A stretch of DNA of 64,000 nucleotides, from positions 14,915,001 through 14,979,000 of the forward strand of contig CM069597.1 in the NCBI GenBank assembly GCA_035771175.1, in the 5' to 3' direction. Below are positions 1 to 10,987 of the stretch, one piece after another. Source of the stretch: Paratinospora sagittata. Taxonomy: Eukaryota; Streptophyta; Magnoliopsida; Ranunculales; Menispermaceae. A program made the position numbers and the translations under genes. Each line of letters begins with the position of its first letter. Within the stretch, counting starts at the first letter, position 1. Under the pieces are notes generated by a model that did not search any database, was not told the origin of the DNA, and saw only the letters and a list, made by a program, of their open reading frames with translations.

Positions 1-651
1 GGGTGTAGCATTCATATTCCAAAAAAAAAAAAGAAAACAAATGAATGAGGATTGAATGAAAGAAAAAGTTTAATATTTGAGAAGATATATGTGTTGAAAA
101 GAGGTTTTGGTTTCAATTGTAATGTAGAGGATGTTAGTAATTGATCAAAGTGTTTAGGGTGTTTTGAGCTACAATGTTTCCTATTTTTCCCTACCTTTGA
201 GCCTTGGCCTTTCATTACAACCTATGAAAGACCTACTAATTCTGAATGGTGTGTGATCTACATTAGTGGGGAGTGGTGTAAAAGACTTGCTTATGGAATT
301 CCAACCTAAAAATATATATTTCGAGATCTCTTACTTAACACTTGCTTGCACTTGTTCATGACTTGCATGATTAGTTTGATGTGATTAGCTATGTACTTAT
401 GTGTGAAAGAATCAAAAACAAAACTTGGTGAGAGTTGTGTTGAAATTCTAGACAAATTTATACTCTTGAAGTTCTTCCTAGAATTGAATGTTCTTTTTGG
501 TGTAATCTTAGAGGTCATATATGTGTTTACAATGTTGAGTTAAGATTCTATTTGTGCGACAATGTGACTTTAGAAGGGTTGTGTTAATCATTAATTTTAG
601 TTTTGTTTTCCCTTTGTTCAGGACAATCAAAATTCTAAGTTTGGGGGTATT
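1..651 (+). mobile_element. AthP1: 3' internal region of an Athila-like Ty3/gypsy element
   Basis: Non-coding 3' part of a plus-strand element, cut by the window edge. Positions 335-650 are closely repeated at 23300-23610 (AthP2), and in both copies the segment runs directly into an LTR. It ends in a purine-rich tract (CTAAGTTTGGGGGTATT, about 635-651), the expected plus-strand primer site just before a 3' LTR. No ORF with recognisable protein similarity is present. Element type is inferred from the adjacent LTR and its relatives. Confidence 0.75.
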
Positions 652-2017
652 TGATAGTTGCATATTTAGATAGGTTGTAGAGTATGTTTTAGAACATTTC
701 ATCCATTAGTTTGATGTGTTTATGTTAGTTTTGATGCATATGTTAGTTTAGGATTAATTAGGCTTTAATGCAATATTTTGGTTTATTAGTTAATAATTTG
801 ACTCATTTTATGGTTGAGTGTGTTATGGATTTGATTTGATTTGTTTTGTAAGGTATTTAGATGTGTTAGTCAAGGTTTTGGATAATGAAAACATGTACAA
901 GAAGTTGCCAAGGAGAAACATGAAGAACCCAAGTCAAAGCGGAGTGAAAATGGCTAAGTTCACAAAACAAGGTGCACAAACAACTTTCTAGGCGCCGCTG
1001 CGTTAAAGAAAAAACAACATTCTGGGGGCCGCGGCGCCCATCACAACGCTGTTGGGTTACCAAATCTTCGGGATTTTTGTAATGTTAGTAGTTTTTCTCT
1101 TACACTTTCTAATTTCGATTCTAGATGACAAAGGGGATATTATATATCGATTTTTAAGGTTTTTCAAGGGAGGAGGACTGGAGAAGACAAGGAGACAGCT
1201 AGAAGTGAAGGAACGCGAAGATTCAAAGTTGTAAACAAGGAAGAAGATTAAAGTTCTAGGATTTTCTAGTTTGCTATTCATGTCTACTTTTGAGTTTTTC
1301 TTCATATTTTGTGTTATTTTTATCCAAGCTATGAACTAAGCGTACTTTCTAGAGAGGAGATGGATCCTAACATGAATATTATGGTTTGATTTTAGATTAT
1401 GTTTATTATCAATGAAATTTTTAGGTTTATTCATAATTTCATATGCTTAATGCTTTTGGTTTCTTGGTCACAAATTGAATGAATTTAGACTTAGAAGGTG
1501 GCACTCGAGAGAGAGTTTTTTTTACGCTGGAAAAAGGGGATTATGATATGAAATTGTTGTAGAATCGAGAGGTTTACAAAGTTTCATGAAGTTGTAGGAG
1601 AATCACTAAGTTTAATGGGTTGTTGAGAATACGGGTTTTATCGAAAGATCGAATCTTGTTCTTGATGATACATTCTAATTCGGCACTCAAGAGAAGGAAT
1701 TAGAGACGTGAGGATTTTGACTTATAGATTAGGAAATTGATTTGATAACAAGCATGTCTAAATTACATAATTGAAGGTTAGGTGAAGTTGATTCTCTAGA
1801 GTTTTTGCATATATTAATATTTTTGCACAGTTTATTCGTTTGATTAAATTTATTTGCTATTTAAATACTCGAAATTCTACAATTTGATTCACTAGATAAA
1901 GTTAAAGATTAGTGAACACGGTAATTGTTGAGGTAAACAATACTAAAGGATGACAACCCGATCTTCATCGATTATTAATAATATTTGATATCGTATACTT
2001 GCGATTTGCACGTAACA
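652..2017 (+). repeat. AthP1 3' LTR, Athila-like, plus orientation
   Basis: Starts TGATAGTTGCATATTTAG and ends TTTGCACGTAACA, giving TG...CA termini and 1366 bp. It is the same family as the inverted LTR at 4207-5564 and related to those at 23611-24750, 34510-35897 and 53473-55026. It has a GC-rich block near 989-1052 (arms GGCGCCGC and GCGGCGCC) and a TATA-like ATTATATATC near 1138. The purine tract before it makes it a 3' LTR. The base after it (2018) enters AthM1 protease, so GTAAG (2018-2022) is the predicted target duplication; its partner lies outside the window. Confidence 0.88.
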
Positions 2018-2440
2018 GTAAGCTCACCAAGCTTCACGTTTATCAATGCCCTCCCGGTGGCAAGGAATGGTCTCCCAAGTATCACGGAAATGCCTCCATT
2101 TTCCTCAATATCCAATACCACAAAGTCAACTGGGAAGATGAAATCAACTTTCACTCAAACATCTTCAATGATACCCCAAGGATATTTGAGAGACCAATCT
2201 GCTAATTGTAAGGAGATAATGGTGGGCTTCACCTCATCGAGCCCCAATTTCTTGAAAACAGAGAGTAGCATTAAGTTAATGCTTGCACCTAAATTACATA
2301 AAACATTATTAAAATTCAAAGTACCAATAGTGCAAGGAATAGTAAAACCCCTAGATCCTTTAGCTTTTGAGGTAGCTTCTTTTGTAGTATGGCACTACAC
2401 TCCTTCATAAGCTTCACCGTCTGATAATCCTCAATGTCCT
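2018..2440 (-). pseudogene. AthM1 aspartic protease fragment, interrupted by AthP1
   Basis: Minus-strand remnant of an Athila-type retroviral protease, which would cleave Gag-Pol in the particle. The reading contains FTIPCTIG-like residues, then CNLGASINLML and [14 protein letters not shown], the order seen in Athila proteases. The active-site D of the family's D-L-G-A-S motif is N here (AAT), so this copy should be inactive. Coding stops abruptly at 2018 where the opposite-strand AthP1 LTR begins; the rest of pol would lie left of the window. A frameshift separates it from gag. Confidence 0.8.
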
Positions 2441-4079
2441 CTTCTTTTTCATAACATCCTTCATGAACTTCACATAGTTTGGCATTTGTTCCAGCGCCTC
2501 TACAAAATGGATGTTAATGTGAATCTTTTTGAAAATTTCTAGAAACTTGGCGAATTGCTCATCGAGCTTATTCTTTTGAAATCTTTGAGGGAATGAGAGA
2601 GTTGGTTTGAGAATGGGAGGGTTATAAAAAAAAGTTATTGAACCCGGCCTATAAGGCCTCTTTTTTGGCTTCTCCCTCTCATTCAACTTTTCCTTTTTTT
2701 CACTTGTCTTTTCTTCATTCATAAGCTCGTCTTCCTCATCTTGCACAAGTAGTGGAGGTGCTATGTGTTGACCATTAAAGTCAGCCCCATTTACTTCTCT
2801 TCCGCTCCTCAATGTGATGGCATGGAATTGCTCATTCCGGTTTACCTCAGTGTTGCTAGGTTGTGACCCCCGTTGTTGGGTACTTATCTGTGATGCTAGC
2901 TGCCCCACTTGCACCTCTAAGTTCTTGATAGAAACCCTTGTCTCTATTATGAAAGAATTCCTCAACTCATCACTAGTAGGCTACTTATCTTGTGCTCAAG
3001 TGTGGATACCCGGTAGAGGTTGTAAAGTATTCCTTGTATTGGCATAAGTAAAATTCTCATGATTACAAACACCCGGGTGGTATTGATTTGGCACACCTTG
3101 ATTGTTTCTATAATTGTACCTCCGATATTTTATTTATTGTCTTTGCTCCTCCAATGTTTCATTGCCCGAATAGCACAAATTCAACACCGCTGCTTTCTCA
3201 ATAGATGGTTGTGCACTTTGAGTAGTAAGCACAACAAGTTGGTTGGCAATGCTTGACATCTGTGCAGAGAAAGATGTGAACGGATCAACTTCATGTGGAC
3301 CAGCCACCTTCTTTACTATTGATCTTTCTTTTGGAACTTCATAGGTATTGGTAGCCATATCTTCCAACAAGCTAAATGCCTCAAGAGTAGTCTTAGACAA
3401 CAATGAACTGTCGACAGCCGCATCTACTAGAGTTCTTGTAAAAAATGTCATCCCATTGTAGAAAAGTTGAAGTTGTGACCAATCTTGAAACCCCATGTTG
3501 AGGACATTTCCTCAACAACTCCTTGAATTTCTCCTAAGAGTCATATAAAGATTCTAACTCTTGTTGCTTGAATTGCCCAGTCTCAGCTCGTAGTTGGTCA
3601 GTCTTGGCGGGAGGAAAGAACTTCTGTAGAAACTTGTGTACCATGTCCTCCCATGTTGCTATGCTATTTGGTTGCAAGGATTGCAACCATGCTCTTGCCT
3701 TGTCCGGAAGTGAGAACGGGAACAACCTCAGTCTAATAGTGTCTTCAGGAACACCATTCATCTTCACAGTGTCACACGTCTCCAAGAAAGTGGTGATGTG
3801 GATAGTTGGATCTTCCATAGGGGAACCTCCAAATTGATGGTGCTGGACCATTGAGATCAGAGCCGACTTCAACTAAAAGTTGTTCGCATTTATGTGAGTG
3901 CGAACAATGCTCGAATAGTTGTCGTTGATGACCAGTTTGAAATAATCCCTTAACGTCAACTGATTTGGATTATCCTCCATTGTTTCTCCGCCTACTCTTC
4001 TTTCTCTTTTTAATCTTCCAAATGTTCTCTTAATCTCGGGATCAAACGATACTATCTCAAAGCTTTTCGATCGCCACAT
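2414..4079 (-). pseudogene. AthM1 gag, decayed
   Basis: Capsid protein gene of an Athila-like element. The N-terminal part (4079-3873) begins MWRSKSFE. The central part (3872-3534) carries the family core FKMNGV-type and RLRLFPFSL...ARAWLQSL (here KMNGVPEDTIRLRLFPFSLP). The next part (3496-3134) is the middle of gag, and 2965-2414 carries NLEVQVGQLA, AITLRSG and LEQMPNYVKFMKD, typical of the gag-protease junction of Athila/Tat elements. A TAG lies between the first two parts and at least two frameshifts follow. No zinc knuckle is seen, which is normal for this lineage. The start is the first ATG downstream of the primer site. Confidence 0.85.
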
Positions 4080-4182
4080 ATACTTGGAAAACCTACAAGA
4101 AAGAAAAATTCAGGAAATAACAAATTAAATCTAAATTAAAATCAAAGCTCGAAAACACAATAATATCGTAAACTAATATCTA

Positions 4183-4200
4183 TCCCGAGCAACAGCGCCA
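4183..4200 (-). other. AthM1 primer binding site, tRNA-Asp type
   Basis: Plus strand reads TCCCGAGCAACAGCGCCA, close to the 3' end of plant tRNA-Asp(GTC), TCCCCGGCAACGGCGCCA. The minus strand is therefore a degenerate primer site starting TGGCGC. It lies 6 nt from the inner end of the LTR, the usual place for Athila/Tat elements. Confidence 0.85.
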
Positions 4201-4206
4201 AAAACT

Positions 4207-5564
4207 TGATGCGTGCAAACCGCAAGTGTATGGTTGCCAAGTTATAAGAATCGGGTATCGTCCTCAGGGATTGAATTACTACACTAATTATATCGTTCCT
4301 CGCCATAATTTTATCTATAAAACAAAATTGTGATGATCAGTGAACTAAAATAATACTTGAACTAAAGCACTAATTAAAATAGCAAGTTATCAGATATTTT
4401 CTGGACAAAAGTCAATATTAAAAACATCTAGAGATTAGATTTTATCTAAGTACCAATTATACAATATTAGACATGATTGTTATCAAGTCCTTATTCAAGT
4501 TAATAAGTCAAAATCCTGTAGTTTCTAACACTCTCTGTCGAGTGTTGCGTTAGAATCTATTGCTAAAACACTAGTTTTGATCTACCGATAAAAACCAATA
4601 TTGTAACAATGCATTAAGCCTTGTGATTTTCCTACAACTTAGATATCGCATATCTATCGATACTACGACCATCTCATGTCATTTTTCTCATGTTCAAACC
4701 TAGAGAACCCTCTATCGAGTTTCGCCCCCCAAGTCTATGATCATTTTATCCGTGGCCAAGGGATCAAAAACATTAAGCATGGAGAAATACAAATAAACCA
4801 AGAATAAATCATTTGATAATAAATAAAAACTAATGTTATTGCATAATCTCTAATATAGGATCCATCTCCTTTCTAGACTAACAAGTTAGTTCATAACTTG
4901 GAATAACAAAAATCAAAACATGTAGAGAAACAAGAAAATAAACATCAAAACCCAAACTAGTTGCTATTAAACTTATAAAATCCTCCTTGTCTTCAAGTCG
5001 CCTTCTTCACGTTACCTTGCTCCTAGCTGTCTTTCTCTCTTCTCTAGTGTATTCCCCTCGAAAAATCCTAAATTTTGATATATAATATCCCCCAAAGTCG
5101 TGTACAATCAAAATTGAAAAGTGGGCAAGAATACAACTTGAAAACTTGCTAAAATCCGCAATTTCACACACCCAACGGCGCTGCAGCACCATTGCCTGGT
5201 GCCGCTGCGCCCAAAACACAATATGGTGCTTTTTTTCTTCTTCGACATAGCCAATTTTTGGTCTTTTTTACCTTTATTCTTCATGTTTCTTCTTTTGCAT
5301 CTTCTTGTACAAGTATTCACCATTCAAATCCATGACTAACACATCTAAATACCTACAAAACAAAGCAAATCAGACCAATAACACACCAACACATATAATG
5401 AATCAAATCATAAACTATTAAACCAAAATTATGCATGAAAAACCAAATTAATCCTAAACTAACAAATGCATCAAAACTAACATTAACACGTCCAACTTTT
5501 GCATAAAATGTCCTAAAACACACCTAAAACATTATCTTAAACCTGTCTAAATATGCAACTATCA
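4207..5564 (-). repeat. AthM1 5' LTR, Athila-like, minus orientation
   Basis: Read on the minus strand it starts TGATAGTTGCATATTTAG (5564) and ends GCACGCATCA (4207); 1358 bp. It is an inverted relative of 652-2017. The PBS next to 4207 makes it the 5' LTR. Outside it, CTATG (5565-5569) is the predicted target duplication in element C. It carries the hairpin at 5177-5211 and a TATA-like stretch near 5075-5090. Confidence 0.88.
5177..5211. repeat. GC-rich inverted repeat in the Athila LTR
   Basis: Arms GGCGCTGCAGCACC (5177-5190) and GGTGCCGCTGCGCC (5198-5211) pair at 12 of 14 positions around a 7-nt loop. The block is strikingly GC-rich inside an AT-rich LTR and lies about 350 bp from the LTR start, upstream of the likely TATA box. 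A GC-rich block lies at nearly the same offset in three of the other Athila-type LTRs. Confidence 0.7.
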
Positions 5565-5767
5565 CTATGGTATGACGGTGTCGGGCTCCTAATTGGAGGA
5601 CTAGGTGAACTTTCATCAAGACTCATGTCTCGAGGGGCTGAGTCAGCGGCATCAACAGAATGTGTCAAGTTCAAACTGTGCTCGGAGCAAGATTGGTCCG
5701 ACTCATAGGGTATGTTGTTATCACTGTCTAACATCTGTGCAAATGTAAATAGTGGCATATATAACAT
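5565..5767 (-). pseudogene. ORF downstream of element C pol, truncated by AthM1
   Basis: An ORF on the pol strand starts 73 bp after the pol stop and reads into the AthM1 LTR, so only about 67 residues belong to C. The peptide is acidic, then Ser/Pro-rich (for example DESSPSPPIRSPTPSYHS), with no domain I recognise. It could be the start of an accessory ORF or chance coding in the 3' untranslated part. Function unknown. Confidence 0.35.
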
Positions 5768-5840
5768 GTAATGCCAATAGAAGTAGATATGGAGAAATGA
5801 ATGATTTTATTTCGCATGATGCTAATGATCAACAAAAATT

Positions 5841-8795
5841 TTAAACAAACAGTTCAGGGTATTTAAACCTAATTTCACTTTCCAGTTCCCAAGTAGCTTT
5901 TTCAACACCGTGGTGTTGCCACAGGACGTTAACTAGCCGAATGCTTTTGGTACGAAGGTCCTGAGTTTTGTTATCTAGAATTTGGATAGGTCGTTCACAA
6001 TACTTGTTTCCTTCCTCTATTTCTACTTCAACTAGAAGAATAACAAGAAACGGGTCACGGTGATACTTTTGAAGCATAGAGATGTGACAAACATCATAGA
6101 TGCGAGACATTGAAGCTGGTAGAGACAACTGGTAGGCGATTTCTCCAATTCGTTTCACGATTGGTAAATAACCAATATATCTCAGATAGTTTGCCCTTGA
6201 CTGCAAAACGCTTCACGCCCTGAATGGGTTGGACCTCAAGGAAGACAAACTCCCCTTCCTCAAACTCTAGGGGTTTTCGTTGCTTGTTTGTGTAGCTTTT
6301 GTGTCGACTCTGGGTAGTCTTAAATCTTTCCTTGATGACAGGGATCTTGACTGTTGTTTCCTTGATCAAATTTGAACCAAGTTGTGGTCGGTCTGCCATA
6401 TCCAACCAACACACAGGGGATCTATAGGGCCTGCCACATAATGCTTCATATAGTACCATCCCGATACTTGTTTGGAAACTGTTATTGTAAGATAACTTTT
6501 CCAAGTGAAAGTATTTTGCCCATCTGTCTTTGAAATCCAAGACGCAACAATGTAGCATATCTTCCAAGATCTAAATGAGGCGTTCGGATTGGTCGTCAGT
6601 CTATGGGTGAAAGGTTCTGCTCATGGTGTCCTTAGAACCCTTTCCAATTTTAAAACTTCGCCAGCATCTGGAAGTGAACCTAGGATCTCGATCACTCGCG
6701 ATGGTGAGGGGAATCCCATGAAGTCTGACGATCTCATGCTCATAGATCTCAACCAATTTGGTTGGGGTATCAGTTGACTTAATTGGAATAAAATGAGCAG
6801 CCTTTGTCAGCCTATCGATGACAACCCAAATGGTATCTTGACCCTTGGAATTTCTAGGCAGTGCCATCACAAAGTCCATGGCGATGTTGTCCCACTTTCA
6901 TTCCCCAATAGGTAACGGTTGAAGTAGACCTGATGGATGCCTGCGTTTAGCTTTAACCTGCTGGCAAGTGAGACATTTTGAGACAAAATTTGCAACTACC
7001 TTTGTCATTCTAAAAAACCAAAATTTTCTCTTCATGTCTCTATGCATCTTGTCTCCTCTAGGGTGCATAGCGAATGTTGATCTGTGACACTCAAACAAGA
7101 CTTCTTGCCTGAGCTCAAGATCGTTTGGCAAACATAGCCGTTTCTTAGAGAAAAATAGCACCGTCTGACGACAAGGACCAATGATTGGGGGCTTGATCTT
7201 GCGATATGAGGCATTTCTATTCCATTAATTCGGTGTCATTTGCTTCGGCAGCCAAAATTTTTCGAATGAGCTAGGAGTGGAATGTCATTTGGGCAAGCCT
7301 AACGGTGGTGTGATCATCAACCAATTGGAAGTTGTAGTTCTTGATCTCGGTTAACAACTTTCCCATCTCAAAGTTGACAGAGCAGGCTGAAACATATGAC
7401 TTTCGACTTAGAGCATCGACTAAAACAATAGCCTTCCCCGGGTGGCACTGGAGGTTGAAGTCGTAGACATGCCATAGGCTTTTGTGGTCGAAAAACACCT
7501 CAAATTTTTCACCATAAGGGTAATTTCGCCATATCTTAAGGGTGAAGACAACCGTAGCAAGCTCGAGGTCATGTGTGGGGTAGTTGGTCTCTGGAAGCTT
7601 CAACCGTCAAGAGGCGTAGGCAATCACTCTACCTTCCTACATAAGGACAGCGCCTAGGACTTGTAGAGAAGCGTCAGTATAAAGGGTAAAACAGATCCCA
7701 ACATTTGGTGTTATGAGAACAGGGGTTGAAGTTAGCCTTTTCTTAAGCTCCTGAAAAGTTGATTCGCAGACTGGACTCCAAATGAAACGGTCATCCTTTC
7801 TTGTTAGTAGGGTAAGAGGTTCTGCAAGTTTGGAGAAGTCTTTAATGAAATGCCTGTAGTATCAGACTAAACCTAGGAAGCTTCTGATCTGCGTGACATT
7901 AGTCGGGTGCTTCCACCAAGACCGCTTCTACTTTAGATGGGTCGACTTCAATGTCGTTGTGTGAGATGACATGCCTGAGGAACTTGACCTTGGTTATATA
8001 AAATTCAAACTTACTTAGCTTAGCGTAGGGTTCGTGTTGTCGAAGGGTACTAAGTACGATTCGTAGATGGGTTTCATGTTGTTCCTCAGTTGGGGAGTAT
8101 ATCAAGATGTCATTCATAAAAACAACAACAAATCGATCTAGGAAAGGTCTAAAGACACAGTTCATTAAGTCCATGAAGGCAGCTAGGGCATTCGTTAGGC
8201 CAAAGGGCATGACAGTGCATTCATAGTGGTCGTAACGAATACGAAATGCTGTCTTCAGAATATTTGACTCCTTCATCCGTAGTTGATGGTAACCAGACCG
8301 AAAACCGATCTTAGAGAAGAACCGAGCCCCTCTCAATTGGTCGAATAAGTCTTTGATTCGGGGTAACGGATATCGGTTCTTGATGGTTACCCTATTCAGC
8401 TTCCTATAGTCGATACAAAGACATAGGAATCCGTCCTTCTTCTTGACAAAAAGTACTGGAGCACCTCATGGTGATGTACTCTTCTGGATGAACCCTAGTA
8501 TTTCAAGCTCCTTCAACTATTTGTCGAGTTTGACAAGCTCGACATTTGGCATTTGGTACAGAAGGATATAAACAGGCTCGGTGCCGGGTATGAGTTTGAT
8601 TTCGAAATCAAACTCCCTGTGCCGTAGTAGTCCAAGTACATCATCTGAGAAAACAATCACTTACTCAAGGACTATAGGGACTGGTCTAGTTTCTAGTCCT
8701 AATTTTTCCACAATCTTAGCTGACAGAAAAGAATGTGCTAAACCAGAATCAAATAGGACATGTACCAATATATTAAAAAGTGGGTAGGTACCTTT
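5841..8795 (-). pseudogene. Element C pol: protease, RT, RNase H, integrase, chromodomain (decayed)
   Basis: Domains in order, read leftward: protease near 8760 (LFDSGLAHSF, active DSG kept); RT about 8560-7899 ([24 protein letters not shown], then VVVFMNDIL where the family has F-I-D-D, so a catalytic Asp is Asn); RNase H about 7750-7271, with the segment between DHKSL and YDFNLQ shortened by roughly 17 residues; zinc-binding region 7214-6960; integrase core 6880-6560 with D (MDFVMALP), D (SDRDPRF) and E (DQSERLI) kept; C-terminal chromodomain-like tail (ERPIQILD...ATWELE...KYPELF) to the stop at 5841. Frameshifts and stops are scattered throughout. It cannot be active. Confidence 0.9.
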
Positions 8796-8799
8796 AATG

Positions 8800-10074
8800 A
8801 CATTGTTTTTGGGTGCGGCAGGTTTAGTGATTGCATAAGCTCGACCTTGTTGCCTAGAAGCATTTTGTTGCTGCCTAGGTGGTCGGGGTTGAGTCGGTGC
8901 TGCTTAAGGAACCGGTACAGCAGGGGCTCTTGGATTTTGTTGGTTGGGAGCTTGGGACACATCCGTGTAATGTGGCCGAGTTGGCCACATTGATAACAAG
9001 TTTTTTCGGCCATGTTCTGCTGTTGTTATGGAGCTTGGTTATAGTTGCCACCTCAGTGGCCTTTGTTGAAGTTGTTGGAAGGGTTTGGCTGATTTCTTGT
9101 TGGAGCATTTGGAGCAAACGGGTGTTGAGGTTGGAATTATTTTGGCTGGGGAGGGGTAGTTTTTGGAATGGTTGATAGGACTTCTTTTTCTTAGTTTGCT
9201 GCCCTGAAGCGGCCACTCATTTCCTCTTATTCCTTCTCGTCTCTTGCTCATAGTTCATGGCATTGTTGGACAAGTTGCGAAAACTCTCCAAATCCAGAAA
9301 AAATGGGCCTGACGGGTATCTGGCTTGAGGCCATTGTAGAATTTTTCCGCCTTGTCCTGCTTAGTGGACATAGTGGAGGGCGAGACGACAGAAAGTGTAG
9401 GGAACTTTGCGGCATACTCCCACATTGTCAAAGATCCTTAATACTGCTTTTGGAACTCCTGTCTCTTTCTCCTCTTGATGGCATTTGCGAAAAATTCATT
9501 GATAAAGTGAGCCTCAAAGTCTGGCCAGGTCAGCGTTACACATTGATCCGCGGGTCTTCTGTGACCGTCTTCCACCAACTATTTGCGCTTCCAACAAGTT
9601 GGTATGTGGCCAAAGGAGGGGTTCTGCCTTCAGGCATTCTCATTGTCTCTAGCGCCTTTCTGGATTCATCAAGCCACTAGTAGGCCTTGTCAGCATCGGG
9701 TTTTCCATCATAAGTTAACGGCACAAACACTTGTACTTCGTTATCTAGTTGGTCATCTTCTCATTGTCCGTTTGGACTCTACCTGTGGGTGGTTGGGTAG
9801 GTGTGACCTGCTGAGCAGAAGAATACATATACTGTAGGAAACCTTTGAAGAGTTGCTCCATATCAGGCTGTTTTGCTACATTTTCAGGCGTAACTAGAGG
9901 AGGCAGCTCAAGAGCCGGTGCGCTGTTTGTCGTGTCCGTGGCTTGATCTGCCCTAATGGGCGTAGTGAGAGGTCTAGATTGATCGAATTTTGGCATCGTC
10001 AGTTCCTCTGATGCGTGCGAGGAATTTAGGTCTTGGTGCTGCCTTGTGTGGACTGGCATTTTCTGCAAGTCCAT
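8800..10074 (-). pseudogene. Element C gag, decayed
   Basis: Nucleocapsid/capsid gene. It starts MDLQKMPVHTRQ at 10074. The capsid core lies at about 9720-9300 (LTYDGKPDADKAY, LATYQLVGSANSWW, INEFFANAIKRRKRQEF), followed by a Gln/Asn-rich stretch. An intact zinc knuckle CYQCGQLGHITRMC (CX2CX4HX4C) lies near 8997-8956. Several stops and frameshifts break it. It leads directly into protease, so it was probably a Gag-Pol fusion. Confidence 0.85.
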
Positions 10075-10987
10075 TTGTGGTTAGTGTAAAGTTTCTGCAA
10101 TAAGTGCATGATAATGTAATCGTGATGCATATGTCAATGCCTAGTTGTTGTGTACTTTTTTATAGGTGTTAACCACATAGTTTTCTAGATTTTGGTAATG
10201 GTAGGAAAGAGTCTAGATACTCTTATGAACTTGTACTTATAGGTGGGGGTAGTAAAACAAAACAATAAACCAAAATGGCTATGTTTTATAGGCTAAGATT
10301 TTAACAACTTTTGATTTCAAAAATGCCTTCAAAACTTTGGCTAAAAATACCAAAAAGTTTTCAATACTTGTATGAGTCATAGGTTTTCTAGTACTTAACC
10401 TCATGTTATCTCTTATTTTATATGTCGCAATTTCTACAACAAATCTTATGCTCACTTCTCACCATGAGTCAACAATCCCGATTATCCTCCAAGTTCGCGG
10501 GTCTCATTTTTCTGTGAACTTGATGATAAGGGACGTGGTCTTGTCAAGGAGATTAGTGACCGATCTTTTGCTATTCGACTAGACTACCAGTTTACAATTG
10601 TCATCCTTTGGGTTCTCATGTCCCATACCATGAGGGGCACAATGATGCTAAAGTAAGTTTGATTTCCATGTCAAATTGCTAGACACAGGTCATAAGCAAA
10701 GTTGATTCCATCGATTTTTCCAGTATCTTGTGAGTTCGATATGTCCCCTACTACTTCAAACTCATTGATAGTAGGGAAACATAACGGGTCAGGTTCACCT
10801 ATCAATTACAATCTCAACAATCAATCAAGTAATCACACATCGTGCCTAACATTTCTAGCGAAAATTCGGCATGACTTTTTTTTTTAGACACTTCATACAT
10901 GGCACATTTCTAAAGCTTAGGAAAAAACATATAAATGAAAATTCGACAAGATATAGTACTCTAAAATGAAGTGAGGTGATTGAGGTA
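10075..10987 (-). other. Element C spacer between extra ORF and gag, with a three-unit repeat
   Basis: No convincing coding sequence. On the plus strand three diverged units of about 120 bp start near 10486, 10603 and 10724. Each has a core of the type AAGTTCG, GTCCCAT, then TGATAAGGG; the TCCCAT-like cores are at 10502, 10621 and 10744. The matching spacer of B-prime (16700-17000) has the same arrangement. Confidence 0.6.

Noticed and set aside
12..702. Short minus-strand ORFs in the AthP1 3' region
   Set aside because: No recognisable motifs, AT-rich composition, and the segment is conserved as non-coding repeat in AthP2.
1052..1305. ORFs on both strands inside the AthP1 LTR
   Set aside because: They lie inside an LTR and are not kept in the other LTR copies.
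1985..2410. 141-residue plus-strand ORF
   Set aside because: It is the reverse-strand shadow of the AthM1 protease, whose motifs read on the minus strand.
2018..5564. AthP1 and AthM1 LTRs as the two ends of one element
   Set aside because: They are in opposite orientation, and a purine tract (left) and a primer site (right) show they belong to different elements.
8581..9837. Plus-strand ORFs of 60-125 residues across element C gag
   Set aside because: Antisense shadows of gag; the zinc knuckle and capsid motifs are on the minus strand.
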